A stretch of 64,000 nt of DNA from Toxonevra muliebris (GCA_963691655.1 OY829329.1:12848708-12912707), one strand, 5' to 3'. Numbered from the stretch's first letter, positions 36,029 to 48,700 are shown. Program-made: numbers and translations. The notes: generated by a model not told the origin, from the letters alone.

Positions 36029-36768
36029 ATTCATCCTCTATCTCTGAGTTTATCTCTGACCCTAAACTCATCCTCAATAGGTAGATCTTGAACTTATCCT
36101 CAGTTGATCCTAAACTCATTCCCAATTTATCCTAAACTCATCCTCAATTGGTTCTAAACTCATCTTCAATTGATCATAAACTCATCCTCAAATTATCTTC
36201 AGCTCATCCTCAATTGGTCCTAAGCTCATCCTCAATTGATCCTGAATTCATCCTCAATTGATCTAAAACTCATCCTCAGTTGATCCTAAACTCATTCTCA
36301 ATTAAGCCTAAACTCATCCTCAATTGTTTTTAAACTCAGCCTCAATTTATCCTAAACTCATCCTCAATTAATATTGAACTCATCCTCTATTGATCTTGAA
36401 TTCATCCTCAATTGATCCTGAATTCATCCTCAATTGATCTAAAACTCATCCTCAATTAAGCCTAAACTCATCCTCAATTGTTTTTAAACTCAGCCTCAAT
36501 TTATCCTAAACTCATCCTCAATTAATATTGAACTCATCTTCTATTGATCTTGAATTCATTCTCAATTGATCCTGAATTCATCTTCAATTGACATTAAACT
36601 CATCCTCTATTGATCTTCAATTGATCTTGAGCTCATCCTCAATTGGTCCTAAACTCATCCTCAATTGATCCTGAATTCATCTTCAATTGATCCTGAATTC
36701 ATCCTCAATTGATCTTAAACTCATCCTCAATTGATCCTGAATTCATCTTCAATTGATCGTAAACTCAT
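36029..36768. repeat. 22-bp satellite array with higher-order structure
   Basis: About 33 tandem units of CTCATCCTCAATTGATCCTA plus AA, with variants TTGATCTTGAATT and CAATTAAT. A block starting AATTAAGCCTAAACTCATCC is repeated after exactly 154 bp (G of AAG at 36306 and 36460), that is 7 units, with the same internal order of variants, showing a higher-order duplication. It abuts a LINE fragment on its right. Confidence 0.92.
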
Positions 36769-37200
36769 CCTCGACACATCGGATTGGTGATGACGCCTGT
36801 GTTGCTCATAAACTGACCACATGTGTTATGCCCCGTGATGACACCTACCAGTAATCGTAGGTCCTTCCTTATCAATTTCAGAAGAAATTCCACGACGTCA
36901 TTGATCCAACTCATGTTCAGCTCAGACCTTATGCCAAGAAAAGCTTCCAATTGTGAAATTGCAGAGCTTTTGTTGCCAGTTTGCCAATCAATTCATTCCC
37001 TGCGACTCCATTGACTCCTATGCCCTTCCCACGCTATCTTTTCTCAATTATCCAGCACGCCAAGTCCAGGATAGTTATCGTTCAAGCACTAACCGCATCT
37101 AGTGCCGCTTAAAGTTTTGGATCCGTTAGTATAGAAGACTTGACGAGAACCCAAAGTACAATCTCTGGACCGAACCATTGATAATTGATATTATTTCGGG
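36769..37200 (-). mobile_element. LOA/I/R1-type LINE fragment, RNase H to zinc-knuckle start
   Basis: The minus strand shows a decayed RNase H (around 37150-36960), LEAFLGIRSELNMSWINDVV (36950-36880), then IRKDLRLLVGVITGH and a final NPMCRG, which corresponds to the TGH...N-D-x-C-R start of the 3' zinc knuckle. The 22-bp satellite begins where the knuckle should continue, so the LINE 3' end is cut off there. Confidence 0.6.
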
Positions 37201-39682
37201 AACCCACGGGCATCAAAAATAGTTAGCACTGCGCTGTCAACTGGTGGTATAACTGGCTGTGTCCGTTATCCACTTCGTCAGTAGAATAATAAATATTTGA
37301 CTACAACATCAATTTCAAACAGATTTCCATATTTATAAAACCAATACACACAGAGGAGATCTTTTGCATGTAAATATTTATTTATTTTTTTTTTTTTGGA
37401 AAATATGCATTGGCATTCACGTATTAACACGCACACAAAAGCAACATAAATCACCATTTTTGATGACCCCATACTAACCTAACAATTGTTGCCATTTGGC
37501 AAACAACATGCTACTCAACACTTCATCAACAACAACATATTAGCTTAAGCCTTAAGCTGACCCTAATGTGTGTGTTTTTTTGCAGTTGTTTTTTTTTTTT
37601 GCGTACTCCCAACCAACAAACAACAACCGACACAGCAGCACATTCATAATGTTAATATTTCTTCAAAGGGGGAATGAATGTTGCTGGTTGGTTGCATTGA
37701 ATGCATAACGCAATACATACATGGATACATAATTAGCGTCTGCATTATTCTTGTACCAAATTTTGTAAATCAATAATATTTTTTTATACAAAATTATTAG
37801 ATTGTAAAAAAATATTTGTAGAAACTTTTAAGACTCTTTTTAGCCGTCATTAAAAATTCTATATACATATGAGAAAAATGTTGCAGCAACATATAATTCA
37901 TATTCACAAACTATGTATATACAAATAGTTTTTATTTTTCAATTTAAAATTTGAATTTTCAAGTGGGAGCTAAGCTTATCGAATTTACATATTTCCATTT
38001 ATATTTTATATTTCTCATAATATAAAAAAGAAAAATAAAAAAAAAAAAAATTATTATCAAATTTCTGATTAGCAACAATTTGTACTTGACAGTTTTGGAA
38101 CGAAGCTGCGTTTTTAATTGGACATGATTTAATGTTTGTGACTGATAATTTTCTTAAAAAACAAAAATTTTTAGAATATTTTTACAGTAGCATATTAAGT
38201 GCAGGAAAATTGGCTTTGTAGTCGTCAGTATTAGGCATATGCATAGTTACCACTTTGCTTTACTATTTTACTTACCAGCTTCGTTTGCCCTCAATAACAT
38301 GGCTCAAAAATCAACTAGTGCAACAATTGTTCATTTGTAGTAGAAGAAAAATACTTAGATATGTTAGATTGTTGTTGCAATATCAAAATATGCTGGCTGG
38401 TTACTGCTCCAGCTGAAAAGTTAATGCAACTAAATTGCAATTGTAGCAAGCAATAGCAGCAACAACAACAAGAACTGAAATAGAATAAGATATCGCATTA
38501 CAAAATAAAATTTTGTGTTGCGCTATAAATAAGAAAATAAAAAAACAACAACAACAACAACAGAAAAAAAAGGAAAAACCTTTTCTTTTTGTTGTTCAAC
38601 CGTTTTGAATGTCACCTCATCAGCAATAAAAGCAGCAGCAGTTAGAGCAAAAGCAGCAGTAAGAGCAACAGCAGCAGCAGCAGCAAAAGCAACATCAGCA
38701 TCTGCAGCAACATCATCACCAGCAATAGAAACTCTTCATAGTAGAAAGAACTAACTACCATATTGTTGTAATTGTTGCACAACGATGTTACCAGCATTTT
38801 ATGTTAGACGGACAGCGACAGTCAGCATTGATGATGATGCCAACGACAACCAGCAACAATAACCAAACAAAAACAGCTAACCAACCAACTAACAACAACA
38901 ACAACAAGAATGCGTGATCTACGATGACATTTGTGTGCGTCACGCATGCGCAATAAATTCATTCTATTTTTTTTTTTTTTTTTTTTTTTTAATTTTCTTT
39001 ATTTGTTTCAAACTTGTCGCAAGTATCTTAACATTTCCTTTTTGCTTGAGGTGACAAATTTTTACTGCTAAACTTTAACTACCTACTGCTTTTATCAACA
39101 ACTGCTACTACTTCCCAGCGGGAAAGTGGATAATGTACAACTCACCCGCTGGGAAATGATTTTTTTTCAATCGAAATGCATATATATTTTCTAAAATCAT
39201 CTATTGAGAAGTAAGGAAAATAGAGCAGTTAGAGTTCAACCAAATGCGTTTATAATGTTTATCCTAATCCGCTTAATCAAAGTATGAAGGCAACACAGCT
39301 AGTAATATACTGGCAGAGCCAAACAATAATCGAAGAACTGGACTCCTTGAGATATCGTCAAAGATAGTCTGGGAATGCCTAGAGCTGCTGAATGAATTAA
39401 AGTCACTATACTCTAAGTCCCTGGGCCGATATAGCCGATTTCTTAGCATCGAAGGCAGTAGTCAATCAATCACATTGATCCTGAACAAATCCCTAAACCC
39501 AAAATAACAGTCGGCATTAACTGTAGCTTCCGAGATTGTTTAGCGAAATTGGCTTAACTAAATGCTTATGATTAAGCTGCTATTGGAAGCTCAGTTGACC
39601 TATTAGTCGTAGAATAATATCCCCACATTATCTATCTATCTTTGAAAATCACTAAAAATTTTCTGAAATTGCTGTGATTTCT
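37201..39682. other. Intronic sequence with microsatellites
   Basis: AT-rich, with imperfect (AGC)n at about 38623-38715, (CAA)n at 38545-38562 and 38890-38910, and a run of about 22 T at 38969-38990. No coding domain recognised. Confidence 0.55.
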
Positions 39683-39686
39683 TTAA

Positions 39687-40232
39687 CCCTTTCGGAATCG
39701 AAATAAATCAGATAAGATAGCGCAGAACCGAATACGGGTTCGTATTGTCTGACCCCAATTTTTTTATCAAAACAAACATTTTACGCCTCTGAAGACCTTC
39801 ATGGGTCACTGGTGACCCAGTGGCTTCCAATGGGATTTTTTAACGAACTTTTACTGTACAATTTTTCTTGGATAGTTTTTTAAAAATAGACAAAAAACTC
39901 AGCATTAATTTTTCACTTAACCCTTTCTTGTTCATAAGAAAATTAGAAGCGATATAGCAAAATCGAATCCAGATTCGGGATTTTTTTACGAACTTTTACT
40001 GTACAATTTTTCTTGGATATTTTTTTAAAATTAGACCAAGAAACTCCGCATTAATTTTTCACTTAACCCTTTCTTGTTCATAAGAAAATTAGAAGCGATA
40101 GAACAAAATCGAGTCCAGATTCGTGTTTTTCGATCCCCATTTCATTGCAAAAAAGTTCTTAAAAAGTTTCCATTGCAGATCTTAGGGTCGTCGGTGACTC
40201 ATAGCAAAACTTGTATTGTGATACTGAAAGGG
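39687..40232. mobile_element. 546-bp TTAA-flanked miniature element with internal duplication
   Basis: TTAA at 39683-39686 and 40233-40236. Left end CCCTTTCGGAATCG; right end, inverted, CCCTTTCAGTATCAC. Inside, a 145-bp segment starting TACGAACTTTTACTGTACAA-type (39843 and 39988) is tandemly duplicated, including an internal TTAACCCTTTCTTGTTCATA block that resembles the left terminus. Related sequence at 15616-15888. No transposase. Confidence 0.7.
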
Positions 40233-40236
40233 TTAA

Positions 40237-42017
40237 ATCTAAAAATTTCTGAGAAACACTAAAAACTTCAATATATCAATACAAAATTTCTCGAAGAATA
40301 AGTAATGCAAAAAGTAACACTTTACTTTTTTTATGACCTCGCTGTGAATAAAAATTCATTTATTTTGGTTGATTTTTTTTCGCGCTTACTTAACATTAGA
40401 CTTTTCCATTGGGTTTTTCTTCTGTCACATATTTGACATAATTTAAATTGTATGCGTGTGTGCGTGTATGTGTTTAAAAAGGAAAATAACAAAAAAAAAA
40501 AAAAACAAACTTAAAAAATACGCACAACAATTTTCAATTAAAACGCTTTCAGTTTTGTCCACTTTTCTTTCGCTCATCTCTTTTCTCTTTTGACAGTTTA
40601 TGACAGTAAATATTCGCTTAGCAGCAAAAATGTTGCTGTCATTAATGTACGCCATTTCTTTCGCTTAACGATATTTTTCGCTCTGTTGGCAAATGACAAA
40701 CTGAAATGTCAATTTTTCATAGCAATTTTGTGATATAAAATTTAATTGTAAAACGAACATAAATACATACTCACGTATTTAAATATTTTTTTGTGCAATC
40801 ACTAGCGGATCTAAAGATTTTTTTGAAAGGAGAAGAAGGGGTTAATTTTTCGATTCTTAAAAAAATCATTTAATTCAGTAGCAGCAACCATAATGGCTGA
40901 GGAAATGAGGGAGGGCGTTATCTCAAACACTCGTTCTCCTTGGATTTCCAAAGAGGTGGGAGAAGTGAGGCGGAGAAATGAAAAAAAATGTCCCGGTTTC
41001 CAATCGCAAAATCGATTTATATCAAATTTGAAAAATGTCTCAATATATTTATCGAGGAAAATAGTATTTTATTTTAAAAACCCCTCTAGGATACGCTACC
41101 GCTTACAATAATTTATGACTGCAATAAATTTTGTTTTTTTTTTTTCGTTTATTATTTATTGATTTGTGCTAACAACTTTGACAGTTAGACAATCAGCGTG
41201 AAAATTATCGTCATAGTGACTTTCAAACTGTAATTCAAATGACAGTTTCGATTAGAAAATCAAGTAATTATCAGTTGTTAGTTTTTCTTCCTTGGATAAT
41301 AACTTTTTTCATTTCTTCTTTTTTGTTTGTTCTGTTTTTAGTATAATAATTTATGGCACTGTAACGCATAGAAGTGGAACATATACACACAAATAGTTAA
41401 AGACAGTGTCTGCAAAAGTGTTCATACGTTTGACACTATCCGCCATTTGGCAGCATGCCTGTTTTGCGCCTGCTTTTTTGCCTTGCCACATATTAATTGC
41501 TGCACAAAATGTTCTGCACTCGAGTGCAAAATTGTGTTTTGATCATGACAACGAAAGCAACACCTCTTGTTGTTGGTTTTTGTTTTACTTGTTGCTTGTT
41601 TTTTTTTGTTTTGTTTTGTTTGTTTGGTTGCTTGCAATTTATTTATAGCCACAACAAAGATTTATTATTGTATTGCTCCTATTTGGATTTGAGTTTGGTG
41701 TGTGTGCAACACTTTTTCTTCTAATCCACAATTGACATCTAAATGTTTGTGCAGCGCGCAGTTGAAAGAAGTTAGCAATTATTTCCTTTCCTTTGGCTAA
41801 GCAGCTATGAAGTTGATTGTATGCTATTGTATGTAAATTGTAATGATATTTTAATATTTTTAAAAATAATCTTCAAAAGTGTCAACCGCTTATTATAATA
41901 TAATATATACTAAATGTAATTGTGCAGATTTTAAGAGTAATAATTTGGTAATTTACAAAACCAAAGTTGATACATTTAACCGCAACGTTATGCCACAATT
42001 GAAATGGAAACGATATA
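40237..42017. other. Intronic sequence, no gene seen
   Basis: AT-rich. Small open frames (for example at 40893-41111 and 41406-41724) lack domain features. Nothing recognised. Confidence 0.45.
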
Positions 42018-43308
42018 TTGGGAGTTTGAATGTATAAACTCGTAATTGTGACTAACTTCATATCTATCATACGCGCCATTTTTTTTTTTGACATTGACAG
42101 CTATTCTATCCCGAAGAGCGCCAAAAATATTATAAGAATTGATCTTTCAAATAATTTTCATAATTTTACAAAAGTGTTTTACTATAGCTGAAAATGTCGA
42201 ATTTCGTGCCAACAAAACAACATTTGCGGGAAGTTTTAATTTGCTTCTTCCATTTAAAGAAAAACGCAACTGAAGCACATCGTTTACTCACTGAAGCTTA
42301 TCCCGACTGTGCTATAGACGTTAGAATGTGTCAGGTGTGGTATGCCCGTTTCAAAAGTGGTGATTTTGATGTTGAAGACAGGGAACGTTCAGGCGGCCCG
42401 AAAAAGTTCGAAGATGAAGAATTGAAGGCATTACTAGAAGAAGATTCATGTCAAACGCAACAAGAACTTGAAGAATCTTTAGGAGTTGATCAATCAACCA
42501 TTTCTAAACGATTAAAAGCATTGGGAATGATTCAAAAGCAAGGAAATTGGGTGCCGTACGAACTGAAGCCGAGAGACGTCGAACGACGATTTTTCACATG
42601 TGAACTGCTGATTGAACGACAGAAAAGAAAGGATTTTCTGCATCGTATTGTGACTGGCGATGAAAAGTGGATACGTTACGATAAGCCAAAGCGTAAAAAA
42701 TCAAGGGGACCGCCCGGACATGCATCAACATCAACGGCAAAGCAGAACATCCATGGATCCAAGCTCATGCTGTGTATTTGGTGAGATATGAAAGGTGTCG
42801 TGTATTATGAGCTGTTGAAACCGAATGAAACGATCACTGGCTACCGCTACCGACTACAATTGATGCGTTTGAGCCGAGCATTAAAGGATAAGAGACCAGA
42901 ATATGAGAATAGACACGACAAAGTTATTCTTCAGCACGACAATGCTCGGCCGCATGTTGCAAGGCAAGTAAAAACATACTTGAAAACGCTGAAATGGGAA
43001 GTGCTACCCCACCCGCCGTATTCTCCAGACATTGCTCCTTCTGATTACCACTTGTTCCGATCGATGACACATGGCCTGGCTGAACAGCACTTCCATTCTT
43101 TCGAAGAACTCAGAAAATGGTTCGATTCGTGGATAGCCTCAAAAGATGAGGAGTTCTTTCGACGCGGAATCCGTATGCTACCAGAAAGATGGGAAAAGGC
43201 TGTGGCTAACGATGGACAATACTTTAAAGAATAAATTTATAATCACTTTTTCACAATAAATGTCCAAATTACGAAAAAAAATACGAGTTTATACATTCAT
43301 ACTCCCAA
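42018..43308 (+). mobile_element. mariner (mauritiana-type) transposon, full length, 1291 bp
   Basis: Inverted ends TTGGGAGTTTGAATGTATAA (left) and, read inward, TTGGGAGTATGAATGTATAA (right) continue to ACTCGTA. Both sides are flanked by a TA dinucleotide (42016-42017 and 43309-43310), the mariner target. Length, termini and gene size are all typical. The transposase is interrupted by a single nonsense codon, so this copy is structurally complete but probably not autonomous. A deleted sibling lies at 12361-13423. Confidence 0.95.
42194..43234 (+). pseudogene. mariner transposase with one nonsense codon
   Basis: ATG at 42194 to TAA at 43232-43234, 346 codons, the normal mariner length. The N-terminal helix-turn-helix region covers about 1-110, the linker WVPYEL is at 119-124, and the catalytic DD34D residues are D156 (in TGDEKW), D249 (in HDNARPH) and D284 (in APSDYHLF), the same numbers as known for Drosophila Mos1. 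Codon 197 is TGA (42782-42784) where the copy at 12.9 kb has TGG, so the tryptophan of the CIWWD motif became a stop. No other break is seen. Without readthrough the product would end before the second catalytic Asp. Confidence 0.93.
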
Positions 43309-43319
43309 TATGTCGTCAA

Positions 43320-45790
43320 AGCATGTACTAAAGAACTTAACAACTATAGCAGATTACCTGTACGATTGTCTCATTTGCCGCGTGTGCACCTTTAAGGCAT
43401 TGGCCAGTTATTGCTGCCACGGCTTTGTAAATTTGTCTTCTACTGAAAGATAGTAGCTTCTTAGAGCGTTTGAGGTTGTACTCTAGCCATATATGCTTGG
43501 TGATTTTGCATGTGCGTCGTGTCTGCCATCTTACCTTCACCTGATTCAAGAACTCTGTTTGAACATTAAGCTTGCAGGTTGTCAGTGGGATACCCGGGTA
43601 GTCTTAAAATTGTAAAAACGGCATTTTTGTGGCTAATCCAGCTAGGTCATGAACTTTATTATTTCCAAGTATGTCACTGTGACCTGGAACCCATACAAGG
43701 AGTACGTTGAGTTCATCGGCTAATTCATTGAGTAAGTGCTGACTGTCAAAAGTCACCTTGGAGGTCAGTGATATACTGGCTAGGGATTTGGTAGCAGGTT
43801 TGCTGCCGCTGAGAATGAAAATATCATGGGCTGATATTTTATTACATTTCAGATAGTTCGCCACTACCTGTATAGCCATGACCTCAGCTTGCAAGACGCT
43901 GCAATGGTCAGGCAGACGAAAGAAAAGGCTTAACTCGAACTGCTCAGAGAAAACCACTCCCCCCTTCCCTTCAATTTAGTTTTCATCCACTGGTGTAAAA
44001 AAACCGCATCCTTCTGCTGGCATCGACTTACTTACTTAGTTGGCTCTACAACCGATGATCGGTCTTGGCCGCCTCTATAAAGCCTCGCCAGTCGCTTCTG
44101 CAACGCGCGCGCCGACGCCAGTTAGTAAGGCCAAGTGCAGACAGGTCCCCCTGTACCTGGTCTTTCCAACGGAGATTAGGTCTTCCTCTTTTGCGCGTTC
44201 CACCTCCGTGGCTCGAATAAAATACCCTTCCAGCCGGAGCACTTTCATCCATTCGCTCAACATGACCCAGCCAGCGAAGCCGCTGAAGTTTTATGCGCTT
44301 GGCTACGTCAATGTCGGCGTGCAACTCATGGTTCCATCTTATACGATACACGTCATCCACGCACACAGGACCATAGATCTTGCGAAGTATCTTTCTCTCG
44401 AACGCTCCCAACAGCCTCTCATCGTTGGTGGTTAATGTCCACGTCTCAGCGCCATACATTTGGACGGGAAGGATGAGTGACTTGAAGAGCGTTATTTTCG
44501 TACGTCGAGAGAGGGCCCTACTTCTCAATTGTCTACTGAGCCCGTAGTAACACCTGTTGGCAAGAGTTATTCCTCGCTTGATCTCAAGGCTGACTGATTA
44601 TTGTTGGTGTTGATGCTGGATCCAAGATAAACGAAATCCTTGACGACTTCGAATTTGTAATTGTCAACAGTGACATTTTGTCCAAGACGCCGTGACTCTT
44701 TGTTTGTTTTGACACAAGGTATTTCGTTTTGGCCTCGTTCACCACTAGACCCACTCGACGAGACTCCCTCTCCCTCACCTTGTCTGAAACCTATTTTGGT
44801 ATCAAATGGCGCCGAGAGGTTAGTCCCAATTTTCACTGCGCTGGTGGTGTCTGTCAGTGTCATTTTGCAAAGACGAATAAGCTTTGCAGGGATACCAAAA
44901 CCAGACATTGCGGCGTATAGGTGATCTCTAATCGTGCTCTTGAAAGCGGCTTTATAATCGACAAATAGATGGTGTGTGTCGATTTGTTTTTCTCGGGTCT
45001 TTTCCAGGACTTGGCGTAGTGTGAATATCTGGTCGATTGTGGATTTACCAGGCCTGAAGTCACACTGATAAGGTCCAATCAGTTTGTTGACGATGAGCTT
45101 CAGTCTTTCACATAGTACGCTCGATAGAACCTTGTATGCGATGTTAAGAACGCTTATCCCACGGTAGTTGGCGCGGATCGTGGAATCACCTTTCTTCTGC
45201 TTCCGCTGTCATCGACTCTTAATCATATTCTCTCTCGAAGGAATTGAAGTGATGAAGTGATTGTCGATGAAGGGTGTGGGGAGGATGAAGTCAGTGTTCT
45301 TGGATAAAGTGGTGAATTCCAAAATAATTTTGTAATGTCCTACAAATGACCCAGACCAGAGATTGACTGAAATTAACCTAATACCCGAGTTGGCCGCGAC
45401 CTGCTTCTCAAAGTGGTCAATAGGGGTTAAGAAAATAATGGTGTTCATGGCTAAGGAAGGGGTTGTCCTTAAGTTGATGCAGTTCTTTGAACCTAGCCAC
45501 AATGCCTTAAAGTAGACTTCGTTTTGAAGAGCTGTCCACCACACCATAGCATTATAAAATAGAATTGGTCTAACGATTGCCGTATAAAGCCAGTGAGCAA
45601 TCCGAGGTTCTATACCCCAAATTTTTGCTCACTGCTTTTTTACATGAGAAAAGAGCAGCATTGGCCTTTCGAACCTTAAAAAGGTCTGGGATGAGTCCCA
45701 AATATTTCGCCTGTTCCGCTTTTCTTAGAGCGACACCGTTTAGACTGGGATTACTAAAGGTGGGGATTTTGTGCTAACTTGGAACTTATC
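43320..45790 (-). mobile_element. LOA/I-type LINE fragment, interrupted by an RTE insertion
   Basis: Minus strand, from 45790: end of reverse transcriptase (PTFSNPSLNGVALRKAEQAK, YLGLIPDLF, CKKAVSKNLG) and RPILFYNAMVWWTALQ. Then comes the connector (LRTTPSLAMNTIIFLTPIDH and SGIRLISVNLW). After the RTE insert at 44029-45209 the RNase H domain follows (VFSEQFELSLFFRLPDHCSV, LQAEVMAIQ, LLVWVPGHSDILGNNK), then RTCKITKHIWLEYNLKRSKK and AAITGQCLKGAHAA near 43380. The 3' zinc knuckle and tail are missing; the copy peters out just before the mariner at 43308. Frameshifts make it inactive. Confidence 0.82.
44029..45209 (-). mobile_element. RTE-clade LINE, 5'-truncated 3' half
   Basis: The minus strand encodes the C-terminal half of an RTE-type reverse transcriptase: GFGIPAKLIRLCKMTLTDTT, GFRQGEGEG (decayed FRQGD), YKFEVVKDFVYLGSSINTNN, LILPVQMYGAETWTLTTNDE, KILRKIYGP, LQRLRWLGHVERMD and RKRGRPNLRWKDQVQGDL. 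The 3' end is CTAAGTAAGTAAG at about 44040-44029, a short simple tail. The octamer CATCGACT flanks it at 44021-44028 and 45210-45217, a likely target duplication, inside another LINE. At least two frameshifts were noted (near 44780 and 44540). Confidence 0.85.
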
Positions 45791-48700
45791 ACCCTTTTAG
45801 TGAGCAAAGTCTTAATAAAGTTAACTTAAGCTTTATCTAGACTTAACTTACCCAAGGATGCTTTTTAGTTTTTCTCAAATGTGAATCAAACTTAATACTA
45901 ACCGACACCGAAAGTAAGAACAAAAAGCATCAACTGAACAGTAAGAACCTTAACGTGGCAATGCCATGAAACAGCAAAGACCCGAACCTTTTCCTTTAAC
46001 AGTAGTCCAATACTTCTCCCTTTCTTTCTTCTTTCCTCTTGTTTTCCTAATCAATGTTTTTGTGCTGATTTTCTTAAAAAAAAAAAAAATGGAAAGCCAG
46101 TCGAACAATTCAATTAATATACCTGGAACTTACCCAGAACATACGTGGGTTTCCGACAAGTACGAATTCTCTTTCTAGCAAATTGCAGTTGCGGCAGCAA
46201 TAATATTTTCAAGTTACTCCATAAATTTTCTTTTCATTCAGTTTTGCATGAATCAGTGACCTAATGAGAACTAGAAACAATATTGCTAAAAATACTACCT
46301 CATTTGGATTTATACATGAGTGTTGGACTTTCTTTCCAATACTGGTAAACAACTGTGAAATCCAGCGGCAAGAAGAAACCATCGACAAAACTGATTAACT
46401 TACAACTCAAAAATACACACAGTTGATCCCACTTGCGGAGTTGCTTCCAAAAAACATCATTTTGAGAAAAAACACGTTTAAAGTTTTTTTAAATAAATTT
46501 TTACTTTTAGTCAGCCATCTCTGGTACATACTGGAGGACTTTAAGTTCTGTCAACTTCTTTAGATGCTCTGATTGTGCCTTGTTTCTTGCCCAGAATGTT
46601 CTCCGCTCCTTCTGTTGGCTTAAAAATAGATTTTCTCCTTTTTGGCGATTCCAATAGAAAAAATTATGCTGAGGCTGATCCAATATGGCGAAAGATTTTT
46701 TAAAAATGTATCTGATTAACTTGAATCCCGATACTCGGCGATTTTAGGGATTGCTGATTACGAATCGCGTATCAGATTTTGAAAATGCAAAATGGCGGTT
46801 CCAATATGGTGGAAGAATTTAAAAAATTGATCGGATTTGCTTGAAACCTTTTTTTCTTTTGGTGCTATGAAAAAATTTTCAGCAAACTAAACGAAATGAT
46901 AAATCCACTTGGATAGTAAATTAAGTCCACACAATATTCGTAGCACCAAGGTTTTGTGAAATTCCATTTCTCTTGATGCTTATGTTATATTTCCCCAAGA
47001 CGACCTCTTCTTCTGGGAAATCTGAAGTACTTCTGCTTTCTACTTACAAAATCTGCATGCAGGCAATATCCGAAATTATTCCAATGCCTTACGAAAGCTT
47101 TCCTTATTGAGTTTGATATGTTCTCCAGGAAATTTAATCCTATGGTATGTCTTTCTTACTGAGATTAATGCTGGATATTAATTAGGCAAGGTTCTTCCTT
47201 ATTATGTTTTTTTTTTTCTAAAACTTTGGTATCTGCTGTCTCTTTATTCTTGCGATAACTAAGTGTAAATAAAAATACTGCCAAATGTCGGCGATATGTC
47301 ACAGTTTAATTCTGTAGTCCCCCGGTGTGTAACTGTGAGGAGTGAGACATTTGAGATATTTCGAATTTTGATGACACCTAAAACTATGCAACTTAAAAAT
47401 TCAATGATATGTTGCCAAACTGTGATTAAAATAAATATTTCTAAATCAATGCAAAGCTACTATTTTTTTCCTTTTTTTTGTTGAATGCATTGCTGATAGT
47501 GTCATTAAGTTCCAAGTCTCAAACTTCCTTAGTAATCTCCTTTCAAATTAATCAAAAGATTTTCATATTAAATATTACCAGCTATTAATTTTTCCCCCTA
47601 CTCCGTTACGCACATAATTGCAGCAATATTTTTACTTGAAAATTTATTTATAAAAATATATAATTTATCATATACTTAAATTGCGTTATGTAAATATAAA
47701 ATATGTTAATTATAAGTTTAGTAAGTTGCAAAAAATACCATAGCATGCTATAACTCAGCTAAGTAAATGAAGATTTTAATGACGATTTGACTGATAATGA
47801 CTGGCAATATACAAGAAAAAACAAAAAAAAAAAAACAAACAAAAAAACAAACGAGAGATCATTTCAAGAGGTCATAATGTTGATTTATGATTTTGAGGAT
47901 AATTTTTGTAAATTTAGCAATAAAACTTCTAAGCTTTATTTTATGTATTTTGAGTATAATTTATTTATATTCCAGTGAAGTCAGCTGCCAAGCTAATGTA
48001 AACTAAAAATAATTTTAGTTAAGCGGATTTTCAAATGCATTAAAACTAGTTTTAGTTAGCCTTAGTTTTAGTAGGTATGAAAATAAGTTATAGCTTTTTT
48101 ACTAGTGAAAGAAATGAGATATTGGTTGATGTAATTAGAAAGTGGGCAGGCAGGTCTCTCACGGGATCAAGGACATTCTAAAGAATTGTAGGGATTCCTG
48201 ATAACTAAAACTAAATTTCCTTGGTATCTTTCTTCCTTTTGAGTATCTCTTTTAATGCCTCAAAAACAATTTTCTATTTAATCCGCCTCAAAAAATATAT
48301 GAAGGTCTGGCTGGACCTTTGCGTCACTGTCAAGTATACTTGTGGTTCATGCCACGCCCACACACCATCCACTACTCCCATTTTAGAACAATCGACTGAA
48401 ACTTGCTTAGCACATACCAGCAAATATCATAAAATATCTTGGAGATAGTTATGTTTTTAGTTTTCATTTCTTCTCAAATGAAAATCGAATTGGCCTGGCC
48501 AGACCCACGTGCTTGCTTCATAGGATTTAAAACATTGAAACATCTAATAATTTTCTCATGTTTTCTTTACTTTATTTAATGGAATATTTGAAAAAATGTC
48601 AAACTTTTGACACTTTACTTTGTCAAACTATGCCAAACCGTATAATCGACAAATTTCCTGTAACAAAGAAATATTTGATAGCGTTTGACACCAAACGCTC

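Noticed and set aside
36029..36768. CRISPR-like array of short regular repeats
   Set aside because: Units are head-to-tail with no unique spacers, in an animal genome; it is a satellite.
44040..44435. Plus-strand 131-codon frame
   Set aside because: Antisense shadow of the RTE reverse-transcriptase C-terminus on the minus strand.
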